This document shows, one piece after another, positions 1-6,486 of a stretch of 9,040 bases of DNA. Source of the DNA: Elusimicrobiota bacterium (lineage in GTDB: Bacteria > Elusimicrobiota > Elusimicrobia > Elusimicrobiales > Elusimicrobiaceae); the NCBI GenBank assembly GCA_031259485.1, contig JAIRLH010000118.1, positions 1 through 9,040 on the forward strand, in the 5' to 3' direction. Within the stretch, counting starts at the first letter, position 1. Each line of letters opens with the position of its first letter. The translations under genes and the position numbers were made by a program. Below the pieces are notes generated by a model. That model had not been told where the DNA came from. It searched no databases and saw nothing but the letters and a program-made list of their open reading frames with translations.

Positions 1-768
1 TGCGTATGTCCTGTAGAGACGATTAGCAAATGCGCTGCTGGGCAGGAGTGGGATAAGGACAAGTGCAAGTGCGTGGATACTGGAGAGTGCTTACCGCCGA
101 ATGTGGAGATACTATGTACGGCGATAGGGAAAGTAGGGGGGGAAATAGAGCAGAAATGCGGATGTGTGACATGCGAGGAGGCGGGAGGAGTAGAAGAGTG
201 TACTATAGGAAGTAAAATAAATCCGGGAACTTGTACATGTAATTTTGTAGGAGGGACGACATGTACTGCAGGGGCAGAGCGAGCATGCGGCAAATGCGGG
301 ACGCAGACATGCAAGGCAGACGGGAGCGGATGGAATAGTTGCACAGGCGAGGGAGTATGCACGCCAGGGGAGACGGGTACGAATATACCGCTGGATCCAA
401 CTTGCACGGGGAAATGTATTGTTACTTCAGCGACATGTAATGACCAATGTCAATGGGAGCCTCCTGATATCGACAGCTGCGGAGCAAACAGAGAGTGTAC
501 ACCCGGGGATTCTGAATCGGCGGATGTCTGCGATACTTCAATTTGCGTTTCGTGGCTAATGTGTACCTTAAGGGAAAACCGTACCTGCGGCTCAAACTGC
601 AAATGGGGCGCGTGGAATAAGTGCCGAAAATGGTCCGGCTCCTGCTGTTGCAGCAGTAAGGGCTACTCAATAAGGAGAATGGAAGGCACAACCTGCAGAG
701 AGTACTCCGATCATGATAATGCAATACCAGTTTATTATGACTGCGCCTGTGCGAATGACGGAGTATAA
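1..768 (+). CDS. Cysteine-rich repeat protein, probably secreted (5' partial)
   Basis: The reading frame is open from base 1 to the TAA at 766-768, giving 255 visible residues; the true start and any signal peptide lie upstream of the window. The GTG at 73 is internal, because five cysteines precede it in the same frame. I count 37 cysteines in 255 residues. The first 25 residues (C-x-C, then C-A-A-G-Q-E-W-D, then C-K-C) resemble the end of a small disulfide module. Around bases 274-360 is a unit R-A-C-G-K-C-G-T-Q-T-C ... W-N-S-C-T-G-E-G ... C-T-P-G. Degenerate copies follow: G-A-N-R-E-C-T-P-G-D, and E-N-R-T-C-G-S-N-C ... W-G-A-W-N-K-C. Such units occur in secreted or surface proteins of several bacteria; this is family knowledge from memory. 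The disulfides imply a location outside the cytoplasm. Function unknown. Codon use changes along the gene (see findings). It is separated from bamA by a terminator, so it is not part of that operon. Confidence 0.75.
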   Translation, partial: CVCPVETISKCAAGQEWDKDKCKCVDTGECLPPNVEILCTAIGKVGGEIEQKCGCVTCEEAGGVEECTIGSKINPGTCTCNFVGGTTCTAGAERACGKCGTQTCKADGSGWNSCTGEGVCTPGETGTNIPLDPTCTGKCIVTSATCNDQCQWEPPDIDSCGANRECTPGDSESADVCDTSICVSWLMCTLRENRTCGSNCKWGAWNKCRKWSGSCCCSSKGYSIRRMEGTTCREYSDHDNAIPVYYDCACANDGV

Positions 769-793
769 CAAGTATTTGCCGTAAAAATATTAA

Positions 794-829
794 CTCCCCG
801 CGGTTCACAAACCCGCGGGGAGCGTTTTA
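794..829 (+). terminator. Intrinsic terminator of the cysteine-rich gene
   Basis: A perfect 10-bp GC-rich stem (CTCCCCGCGG at 794-803 with CCGCGGGGAG at 813-822) closes a 9-base loop. It is followed by CG and a short T run (TTTTA, 825-829). It lies 25 bases after the TAA of the upstream gene and before the bamA promoter, so it separates the two transcription units. Confidence 0.85.
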
Positions 830-848
830 TTGTATTGCTGCGCTAAAA

Positions 849-877
849 TGGAAAATTATATATATAATTAATATAAT
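849..877 (+). promoter_or_regulatory. Sigma70-like promoter of bamA, possibly leaderless
   Basis: TGGAAA (849-854, 4 of 6 match to TTGACA), a 17-base spacer and a perfect TATAAT (872-877). With usual spacing the transcript would begin at about 883-885, which is the bamA ATG itself (884). No Shine-Dalgarno sequence lies upstream of that ATG. A second TATAAT at 863-868 has no -35 at the proper distance. The region is very AT-rich, so a chance -10 match is possible. Confidence 0.55.
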
Positions 878-883
878 ATTAAC

Positions 884-3340
884 ATGCAAACTTTTAATAA
901 AAAATATATCTGCGCGGCCGCTTTCGCGTGCTTGGCGGCCGCTTTAAACGCGCAGAATTTTGACCTTGACGCGCCTTTCAAAAGCAATACTCTGCGATAC
1001 ACGCAGGATAATTATATTGAGCCGGCAACGCAGGAAGCCGCGCCGCAGCCTGCGCCCGCAACCGGCGGCGACGTTGACCCCGCAGGCCCTTGGATGATAT
1101 GCGAAATTAAGACGGAAGGCCTCAAAAATATCCGCGCGAAGACGATAACAAAAAATATCTCCGCGCGCGACGGCAGGCTTTATTACCGCAGCTCCGTGCA
1201 CGACGATGTTTCCGCCCTCATGGCGCTGGGCAATTTTGACGCGGTGGATATTGATATTTCGCCCTCGGGCGGCGCAAAAAAAAATAAAGAGGATAAAGAA
1301 GACGCTGACAGACACCCCTGCCACCGCCTCACGGTAATCGCAGAGGAAAAGCCGGTTTTTGACAAGATTATTTACAAAGGCCGCAAAGCGCTTTCCAAAT
1401 CCGCGATACAGAACGCAATGTCGCTCAAAATCAAAGATCCTTACAGCCAAAGCCGCCTTGCCGCCGATATGGAAAAAATCAAAGCCGCCTACGCGGAAAA
1501 GGGCTATATAAACGCGCAGCCTTCTTTTGCGACGCAGACGGACAGCGCGAAAAATATCGTAATCGCCACAATCACAATAGACGAAGGCCAGAAAACGCGC
1601 GTAAAAGAAGTTGTGGTTGAAGGTTTGCACGAGATACCGGCTAAAAAATTTATTTCCAAACTATCAAACCGCCCTCGTAAAATTTACAAAACCCAAAAAA
1701 TGCCCGAGGATAATTATAAATCCACAATCTACGCGCGCAACCTGGGCTATTATGATTTCAAAATACTCGATTACACGGCCGACTTCAGCGAGGACAAAAG
1801 CCATGTAGTGCTGACTTATAAAATCGATGAAGGCAAAAAAGCCGTGTTCGGCGACAGCAGTTTCACGGGCAATACCGTATATACCGACAAGCAGCTCAAA
1901 GATACGATTTTCTACAAAAAAGGCAAAAAGTTCAACCAGCAGAAATTTGATATAACAATGCGCGACCTGCAGGAAAAATACGCCGACAAAGGCTATCTGC
2001 GCGCCGATATCAACCCCGTGCGCACGCTGGACGCCGAGGGCCGCCTGAATATCCAATACGATATTACCGAAAATAATGTAGTCTTCATAGACCACATTGA
2101 CATAACCGGCAATGAATCCACCAAAACCTATGTTTTCGCGCGCGAGCTTACTATAAAAGAAGGAGAGATTTTCAGCTATTCCAAAGTAAAACGCAGCCAG
2201 AACAAAATTTTAAACCTGGGCTTTATCAACGACGCGCAGATAGATATTTCCCCCACCAATGATCCGGGCAAAGTAGACGTCGGTTATAACGTGGTTGAAG
2301 GCCGACCGGGCATGTTTACCGCCGGCGTGGCGATGTCTTCGCTTGACGGGCTTTACGGCGACGTTTCCATAAACCATCTTAATTTATTCGGCCGCGCGCA
2401 GCGGCTGTCCCTGCGGGCGCTGTTCGGCAGCAGGATTTTGGATTATACCGTAAGCTGGTCCACCCCGTGGATTTTTGAAAAGCCCGTATCATTCGGCGTG
2501 GACGCTTTTAACACGCGCCGCTACCGCAGCTACCGCGGCACGTCGTCAGCTTATACGCAGAAGCAAACCGGCGGCCGCCTGCACGTAGGGCCGCGCTTTA
2601 ACGACGATATTTATAATTTGAACTTCTCCTATACCTTTGAAAATATCAAAATATCGGATATAGCCGATCCGTATGCCCACGATAAATGGTTGGAAGAGGG
2701 CACGGTAAATGTGTCTACCTTAGGCGCGAGTTTCGCAATAGACACGCGAGACAATTACTGGGATCCGACTGAAGGCGCCCGCAATTCGCTGGGGGCTGAT
2801 ATTTCGGGCGGGCCGGCATTCGGCGATTTGGATATTTACCATCTCAATTTCAAATCCTCTTATAACTATACGCTGCTGAATATCGGCAAGGATTATCCGA
2901 TAGTGCTCATGATAGCCAACCGCGCGGGCCTTGTAAAGCCTTACGGCCGCACGGATATCGTGCCCGCGTGGGAGAGGGCTTTTATCGGCGGCGCGGACAC
3001 CGTGCGCGGCTATGACAACAGCGGCCAGATAGGCCCAGAGACTGGCGGCGAAATTTACTATATCGGCAATGCCGAGCTTAAATTCCCGCTTGCGCGCGAA
3101 GGCCGGCGCACCATAGCGCAGTTCGCGCTGTTTTTTGACATAGGCAATTCATGGAATGAGTGGAATAAAATCCGTTTCAAAACCGGCGAGGAAGAAAATG
3201 AATTCAAAACCGGCGTGGGCTTCGGCCTGCGCTTTGTGACGCCCTCGCTGCCCATAAGGCTGGACTGGGGATACGGCCTCAACCACAGGACGGGGGAAAG
3301 GAAATCTCAAATCTACTTCTCCATGGCAAATTTGTTTTAG
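884..3340 (+). CDS. bamA: Outer membrane protein assembly factor BamA
   Basis: This is the Omp85-family beta-barrel, 818 residues, close to E. coli BamA (810). It is the core of the BAM complex and inserts beta-barrel proteins into the outer membrane. The start at 884 is supported by a signal peptide directly after it: basic n-region, Ala-rich core to about residue 20, likely cleavage after A-L-N-A (residue 23). A Pro/Ala/Gln linker (47-60) precedes five POTRA domains at about 70-156, 157-236, 237-317, 318-396 and 397-474. The barrel spans 475-818, with D-T-R-D-N (620-624), the lid-loop motif V-R-G-Y (707-710) and a C-terminal Phe (F818), the usual beta-signal ending. POTRA1 carries a lysine/acid-rich insertion (about 127-145) and the only two cysteines of the mature protein, C73 and C146. 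No Shine-Dalgarno sequence is visible. It is the first gene of the operon. Confidence 0.97.
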   Translation: MQTFNKKYICAAAFACLAAALNAQNFDLDAPFKSNTLRYTQDNYIEPATQEAAPQPAPATGGDVDPAGPWMICEIKTEGLKNIRAKTITKNISARDGRLYYRSSVHDDVSALMALGNFDAVDIDISPSGGAKKNKEDKEDADRHPCHRLTVIAEEKPVFDKIIYKGRKALSKSAIQNAMSLKIKDPYSQSRLAADMEKIKAAYAEKGYINAQPSFATQTDSAKNIVIATITIDEGQKTRVKEVVVEGLHEIPAKKFISKLSNRPRKIYKTQKMPEDNYKSTIYARNLGYYDFKILDYTADFSEDKSHVVLTYKIDEGKKAVFGDSSFTGNTVYTDKQLKDTIFYKKGKKFNQQKFDITMRDLQEKYADKGYLRADINPVRTLDAEGRLNIQYDITENNVVFIDHIDITGNESTKTYVFARELTIKEGEIFSYSKVKRSQNKILNLGFINDAQIDISPTNDPGKVDVGYNVVEGRPGMFTAGVAMSSLDGLYGDVSINHLNLFGRAQRLSLRALFGSRILDYTVSWSTPWIFEKPVSFGVDAFNTRRYRSYRGTSSAYTQKQTGGRLHVGPRFNDDIYNLNFSYTFENIKISDIADPYAHDKWLEEGTVNVSTLGASFAIDTRDNYWDPTEGARNSLGADISGGPAFGDLDIYHLNFKSSYNYTLLNIGKDYPIVLMIANRAGLVKPYGRTDIVPAWERAFIGGADTVRGYDNSGQIGPETGGEIYYIGNAELKFPLAREGRRTIAQFALFFDIGNSWNEWNKIRFKTGEEENEFKTGVGFGLRFVTPSLPIRLDWGYGLNHRTGERKSQIYFSMANLF
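914..945 (+). repeat. 11-bp direct repeat in the bamA signal-peptide codons, also able to form a hairpin
   Basis: GCGGCCGCTTT occurs at 914-924 and again at 935-945, exactly 21 bases (7 codons) apart, encoding A-A-A-F and A-A-A-L of the signal peptide core. The first eight bases are self-complementary, so the two copies can also pair with each other as an 8-bp all-GC stem with a 13-base loop. Confidence 0.8.
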
Positions 3341-3375
3341 GCGAACGACAACGGCAAATACCCCGCCCCTTTCGG

Positions 3376-3455
3376 GCCACCCCTTTATGAATAAAGGGGA
3401 ATAACGGCTGGGCGGAATAAAGTTTTTAGTTCCCCTTTTTACAAAAAGGGGTGGC
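3376..3455. repeat. Nested palindromic repeat element between bamA and ompH
   Basis: Two 25-base arms, 3377-3401 and 3430-3454, are inverted copies of each other with 22 of 25 positions identical; one further G-C pair outside them gives 3376-3455. Each arm is itself a hairpin: CCCCTTTA (3380-3387) with TAAAGGGG (3392-3399), and CCCCTTTT (3432-3439) with AAAAGGGG (3444-3451). The spacer is 28 bases. The whole can fold as one long hairpin or as two short ones. Neither hairpin is followed by a T run, so it does not look like an ordinary terminator. The layout fits a dispersed REP- or MITE-like element, but this window has only one copy. Confidence 0.75.
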
Positions 3456-3540
3456 AGGCAAAGGGCTGCCTCCCTGCGGGTCAATTGCCCAAAAGCCCGA
3501 CGGGGTATTGAACAGCGTTTGCCGCTTTATTTTTACAACT

Positions 3541-4518
3541 ATGAAACAAGCCGCTTTTTTTGTCTTTATATGTTGCGTTTGCTGCGCTTATGCCCAGCAA
3601 ACGCCGGTTGTATTTGAGGACGAAAACCAAACCTCCGCTCAGCCGCACGACGTCCAAAAACTGCCCATGGGCGCGGCAGATACCACGGTGATAGTCCCGG
3701 CGGCGGCAGCCCAGACAATGCCTCAACCCGATCTTGTGCAAATACCCGCGACGCCAGACGCGACTGCGCAAGCCGCGCCGCAGGTACAGCCTGCGGCATC
3801 CGCACCAAAAAGCCTCAAAAAAGGCTTTGCCCTTGGCGGCACGCAGGGAGACCTTTATGAAGCCCCGTTGCCCGCCGGCACGCTGGCCGTGTATATTGAC
3901 ATAGAAGAGGCTTTCAACAAAAACCCGTGGACTTTGCAGGCGCGCCGCGGCCTGCGTTTGGAGCTGGAGACAAAACAGCTTGAATACGCCCAAATCCAGC
4001 AGCAGCTCAAAGAACTGCGCCTGAAAGAAAAAAACCTCAATGAGGAGGCGGCATATTACAAACCTTATTACGAGCCGCTGCGTTATATAGAAGCTCCGGC
4101 TGATAATGTTTACCCCAAACTCCAGCGGGATACGCTGGAAGATACGCTTACGCTGCTATCATTCTCCCACGCGGACGAACGCACGGCCAGTCCGGAGAAC
4201 ACGCCCCAGAAATTCGCCAGGATTGAGGAAGCCGTAAAAGACACAAAAAAATCCATACTGGAAAAGGAAGCATACCTGCTAAATTACAAAGAACTTTCGC
4301 GCGAAGAAGTGCTTTCGCGCCAGGACTATATCGTGCAGGAAGTGCTTAAGGAAATTTACAGCGGCATACAAGAGTACGCAAAAGTCCGCAACATAGGCCT
4401 TATAGTTGATAAAAGAAATCTTGTTTACGGCAAGCCGCTTGACGTGACCAGCGAATTTGTCAAATGGATGAAAAACTACCACAAAAAATATTTAAAAGAA
4501 CACGGAGATATTTTATGA
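3541..4518 (+). CDS. ompH: OmpH/Skp-family periplasmic chaperone, enlarged
   Basis: This is a predicted periplasmic chaperone that would hold unfolded outer-membrane proteins on their way to BamA, 325 residues against about 160 for E. coli Skp. The ATG at 3541 is preferred because a signal peptide follows at once: Lys, hydrophobic core with four cysteines, cleavage after A-Y-A (residue 18). An in-frame GTG at 3451 lies inside the repeat element and would bury that signal. Residues 44-92 are a Pro/Ala/Gln-rich linker. The OmpH core begins with the strand A-V-Y-I-D-I (116-121) and a long charged helix (127-170). A second helix (225-284) leads to the characteristic ending G-L-I-V-D-K ... Y-G-K-P-L-D-V-T (286-303). 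Between the helices sits a Tyr/Pro-rich insertion (171-192). No Shine-Dalgarno is visible. The stop overlaps the lpxD start (ATGA). Confidence 0.85.
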   Translation: MKQAAFFVFICCVCCAYAQQTPVVFEDENQTSAQPHDVQKLPMGAADTTVIVPAAAAQTMPQPDLVQIPATPDATAQAAPQVQPAASAPKSLKKGFALGGTQGDLYEAPLPAGTLAVYIDIEEAFNKNPWTLQARRGLRLELETKQLEYAQIQQQLKELRLKEKNLNEEAAYYKPYYEPLRYIEAPADNVYPKLQRDTLEDTLTLLSFSHADERTASPENTPQKFARIEEAVKDTKKSILEKEAYLLNYKELSREEVLSRQDYIVQEVLKEIYSGIQEYAKVRNIGLIVDKRNLVYGKPLDVTSEFVKWMKNYHKKYLKEHGDIL

Positions 4519-5537
4519 ACCTCACCCTCGCGGAAATCGCCAAAATAATAAATGCCGAGCTTAAGGGCAACCCTGATTTTATCCCCAGCGGCCTGTGCGG
4601 GCTGGACGCGCCCGCGCAAAATGCCATTACTTACGCGGGCGATATAAAAAATATCAAAACCCCGCCGGTCGGCGCGCTGATTGTGCCTGCGGGCGCGAAG
4701 GGCGCGGCCATAGCTTACGACGGCAATCTGCTTTTTGTTGAAAATCCGGAATGGGCTTTCACGCTGCTGCTGCGCCGCGCGGATACTCTGAACAAAGATA
4801 TCAAACCCGGCGTACATCCGCGGGCTTTTGTGTCGGGAAAGGCAATCATAGGAAAAAATGTTTACATCGGCCCAAATGCCACTGTTGAAGCCGGCGCGGA
4901 AATAGGAGATAATACAATAATCCACCCTAATGTTTACATAGGCCGCAATGTCAAAGTGGGCAGGTTTTGTATAATCTACCCTAATGCGACGGTGCGCGAG
5001 GACTGCGTGCTTAAAAACAAAGTCATATTGCAGCCCGGGTGCGTGATAGGCGGGGACGGTTTCGGCTATATTTTCCATGAAGGCAGGCATGAGAAGATAC
5101 CGCAAATCGGAAATGTGGTGCTGGAGGACGACGTTGAAATCGGCTCCAATACAACGATAGACCGTGCGAAGATAAACAGCACGGTCATCGGCGCGAACAC
5201 CAAGATTGACAATCTTGTCCAGATAGGGCACAATGTGCGTATAGGCATATCCGGCATAGTGGTGTCGCAGGCGGGCATAGCGGGTTCCGCAGTGCTTGGC
5301 AACGGCGTGATAATAGCTGGGCAGGCGGGGCTTTCGGGCCATTTAAAAGTCGGGGACAGGGCCACGGTTGGCCCGCAGGCCGGCATTATGAGCGATGTGC
5401 CCGCGGGCGCGAAAATGTTGGGCTCGCCGGCTTTGGAGTACGGGGAATTCATGCGCTCTTACGCCGTGCTGAAAAAAATGCCCGAGCTTTACAAAGAATT
5501 CCTGGCCTTAAAGAAAAAATTTAAATTTTTCGGATGA
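4515..5537 (+). CDS. lpxD: UDP-3-O-(3-hydroxyacyl)glucosamine N-acyltransferase LpxD
   Basis: Third step of lipid A synthesis: it transfers a 3-hydroxyacyl chain from ACP to the amine of UDP-3-O-acylglucosamine, in the cytoplasm as a homotrimer. It has 340 residues, like E. coli (341). The uridine-binding N-terminal domain covers about 1-100 and starts M-N-L-T-L-A-E-I. A left-handed beta-helix of hexapeptide repeats (I-G-x-N, V-x-I-G patterns) covers 101-300, and a C-terminal helix follows. The motif N-L-V-Q-I-G-H-N-V contains H239, the catalytic His, at the same number as in E. coli. G-G-D-G-F-G-Y (179-185) and T-T-I-D-R-A (213-218) are also typical. The start at 4515 has GGAG at 4504-4507 with 7-base spacing and overlaps the ompH stop by four bases, which suggests translational coupling. 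An upstream ATG at 4464 would add 17 residues unlike the family. Confidence 0.96.
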   Translation: MNLTLAEIAKIINAELKGNPDFIPSGLCGLDAPAQNAITYAGDIKNIKTPPVGALIVPAGAKGAAIAYDGNLLFVENPEWAFTLLLRRADTLNKDIKPGVHPRAFVSGKAIIGKNVYIGPNATVEAGAEIGDNTIIHPNVYIGRNVKVGRFCIIYPNATVREDCVLKNKVILQPGCVIGGDGFGYIFHEGRHEKIPQIGNVVLEDDVEIGSNTTIDRAKINSTVIGANTKIDNLVQIGHNVRIGISGIVVSQAGIAGSAVLGNGVIIAGQAGLSGHLKVGDRATVGPQAGIMSDVPAGAKMLGSPALEYGEFMRSYAVLKKMPELYKEFLALKKKFKFFG

Positions 5538-5544
5538 GCCGTTC

Positions 5545-5621
5545 TGTTGTCATTCCCGCAGAGTTGTTGGGCGGGAATCTGACAATCGGATACCAGATTG
5601 AAACATTCTGATATGACAACA
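5545..5621. repeat. 77-bp inverted-repeat element between lpxD and lpxC
   Basis: The ends are a perfect 9-bp inverted repeat, TGTTGTCAT (5545-5553) and ATGACAACA (5613-5621). Inside, ATTCCCGC (5552-5559) pairs with GCGGGAAT (5571-5578) over an 11-base loop, and AATCTG (5576-5581) can pair with CAGATT (5594-5599). The GTCATTCCCGC...GCGGGAATCTG pattern resembles dispersed palindromic repeats common in bacterial genomes. It lies between the lpxD stop and the preferred lpxC start, and it supplies alternative in-frame lpxC starts (TTG 5598, ATG 5613). Confidence 0.7.
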
Positions 5622-5660
5622 AGAAAAATGACGGCAAAAGCGTGGCAGCTAAACAATTTT

Positions 5661-6485
5661 ATGGAACGTAAAACTTTACAGAAAGAAGTTATTTTGAAAG
5701 GTATCGGTCTGCATACGGGCGCGCCGTGCACCATGGTCTTCAGGCCAAGCGAACAGGGCCATATATCTTTCGTACGTACAGACCTCAACGCCGCGCCGAT
5801 CAGGGCTGAGCTGGGGGCGGTATCGTCAACCATGCGCGGCACGAATCTTTCCAATGGCACCGCGCTGGTGCACACTGCGGAACACGTGCTCAGTACGGCA
5901 AACGCTTTCGGCATCACGGATTTGGTCATAGCTATGGACGGGCCCGAACCTCCTGTTATGGACGGCTCCGCGCTGGAATACGCAAAAGCAATGCTCAACG
6001 CAGGTTTTAAGCCGCTGGGCGGGAGCTATCCTGTTCTGACTCTCAAAAATAAAATTGAATATAAAGACGGCAATGTCTCTTACGCGGCTGAGCCAAGCGA
6101 TAAGCCCAAAATCACTTTTGTCTTCGTGCGGGACCATGCTTTGGTATCGCGGCAGGAATACACTTTTGAGTTGACGCCAGATAATTTCCTGCATCTAATC
6201 GCTCCCGCGCGGACTTTCGGGTTTGAGGAGGAAATAGCATTCCTGCGCGCAAACGGCCTTGCCAAAGGCGGCACGGCGGATAACTGCGTGATAATCCGAA
6301 AGGACAAATTCAGCACAGCGTTGCGTTTTGCTGACGAAATGGCGCGCCATAAAATCCTTGACCTTTTGGGCGATTTTAAACTTATGAACGCCGCGCTTGG
6401 CCCGGTGCATATATCCTGTACGGGCGGCGGGCATAAAAATAATGTGGAATTCGCCAAAATGCTGCTGAAAGAACTGGGGAAGTAA
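5661..6485 (+). CDS. lpxC: UDP-3-O-acyl-N-acetylglucosamine deacetylase LpxC
   Basis: A zinc-dependent deacetylase that removes the acetyl group from UDP-3-O-acyl-GlcNAc, the committed step of lipid A synthesis, in the cytoplasm. With 274 residues from the ATG at 5661 it is slightly shorter than E. coli LpxC (305). This start gives M-E-R-K-T-L-Q-K-E-V ... G-I-G-L-H-T-G, matching the usual N-terminus; starts at 5598, 5613 and 5628 would add sequence encoded partly by the repeat element. Zinc ligands are H75 (in A-E-H-V-L), H230 and D234 (in R-H-K-I-L-D-L-L-G-D). E74 is the catalytic acid/base and H258 (G-G-G-H-K-N-N) the second catalytic His; these roles are assigned by alignment with E. coli H79, H238, D242, E78 and H265 from memory. 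M-D-G-S-A (100-104) is also conserved. No clear Shine-Dalgarno precedes 5661. fabZ follows after one base. Confidence 0.95.
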   Translation: MERKTLQKEVILKGIGLHTGAPCTMVFRPSEQGHISFVRTDLNAAPIRAELGAVSSTMRGTNLSNGTALVHTAEHVLSTANAFGITDLVIAMDGPEPPVMDGSALEYAKAMLNAGFKPLGGSYPVLTLKNKIEYKDGNVSYAAEPSDKPKITFVFVRDHALVSRQEYTFELTPDNFLHLIAPARTFGFEEEIAFLRANGLAKGGTADNCVIIRKDKFSTALRFADEMARHKILDLLGDFKLMNAALGPVHISCTGGGHKNNVEFAKMLLKELGK

Positions 6486-6486
6486 A

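Noticed and set aside
944..1630. A 228-residue open frame on the - strand inside bamA
   Set aside because: The + strand here clearly encodes the BamA signal peptide region and POTRA domains. The antisense frame shows no family motif and is explained by GC-biased codon use.
3380..3451. The hairpins between bamA and ompH as intrinsic terminators
   Set aside because: The stems are AU/GC mixed and no T run follows either of them. Terminating here would cut the operon.
3451..3540. GTG at 3451 as the start of ompH, adding 30 residues
   Set aside because: It starts inside the palindromic repeat and would place 30 residues ahead of an obvious signal peptide. The ATG at 3541 is better.
4464..4514. 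ATG at 4464 as the start of lpxD
   Set aside because: It overlaps ompH by 55 bases and adds a basic 17-residue stretch not found in LpxD. The ATG at 4515 has a Shine-Dalgarno and the family N-terminus.
4476..5342. A 288-residue open frame on the - strand opposite lpxD
   Set aside because: The + strand has the LpxD hexapeptide repeats and catalytic His239. The antisense translation is rich in Tyr, Arg and His without recognisable domains.
5598..5660. TTG 5598, ATG 5613 or ATG 5628 as the start of lpxC
   Set aside because: The LpxC family begins shortly before the G-I-G-L-H-T-G motif, which fits ATG 5661. The earlier starts include residues encoded by, or adjacent to, the repeat element. They remain possible because none of the starts has a clear Shine-Dalgarno.
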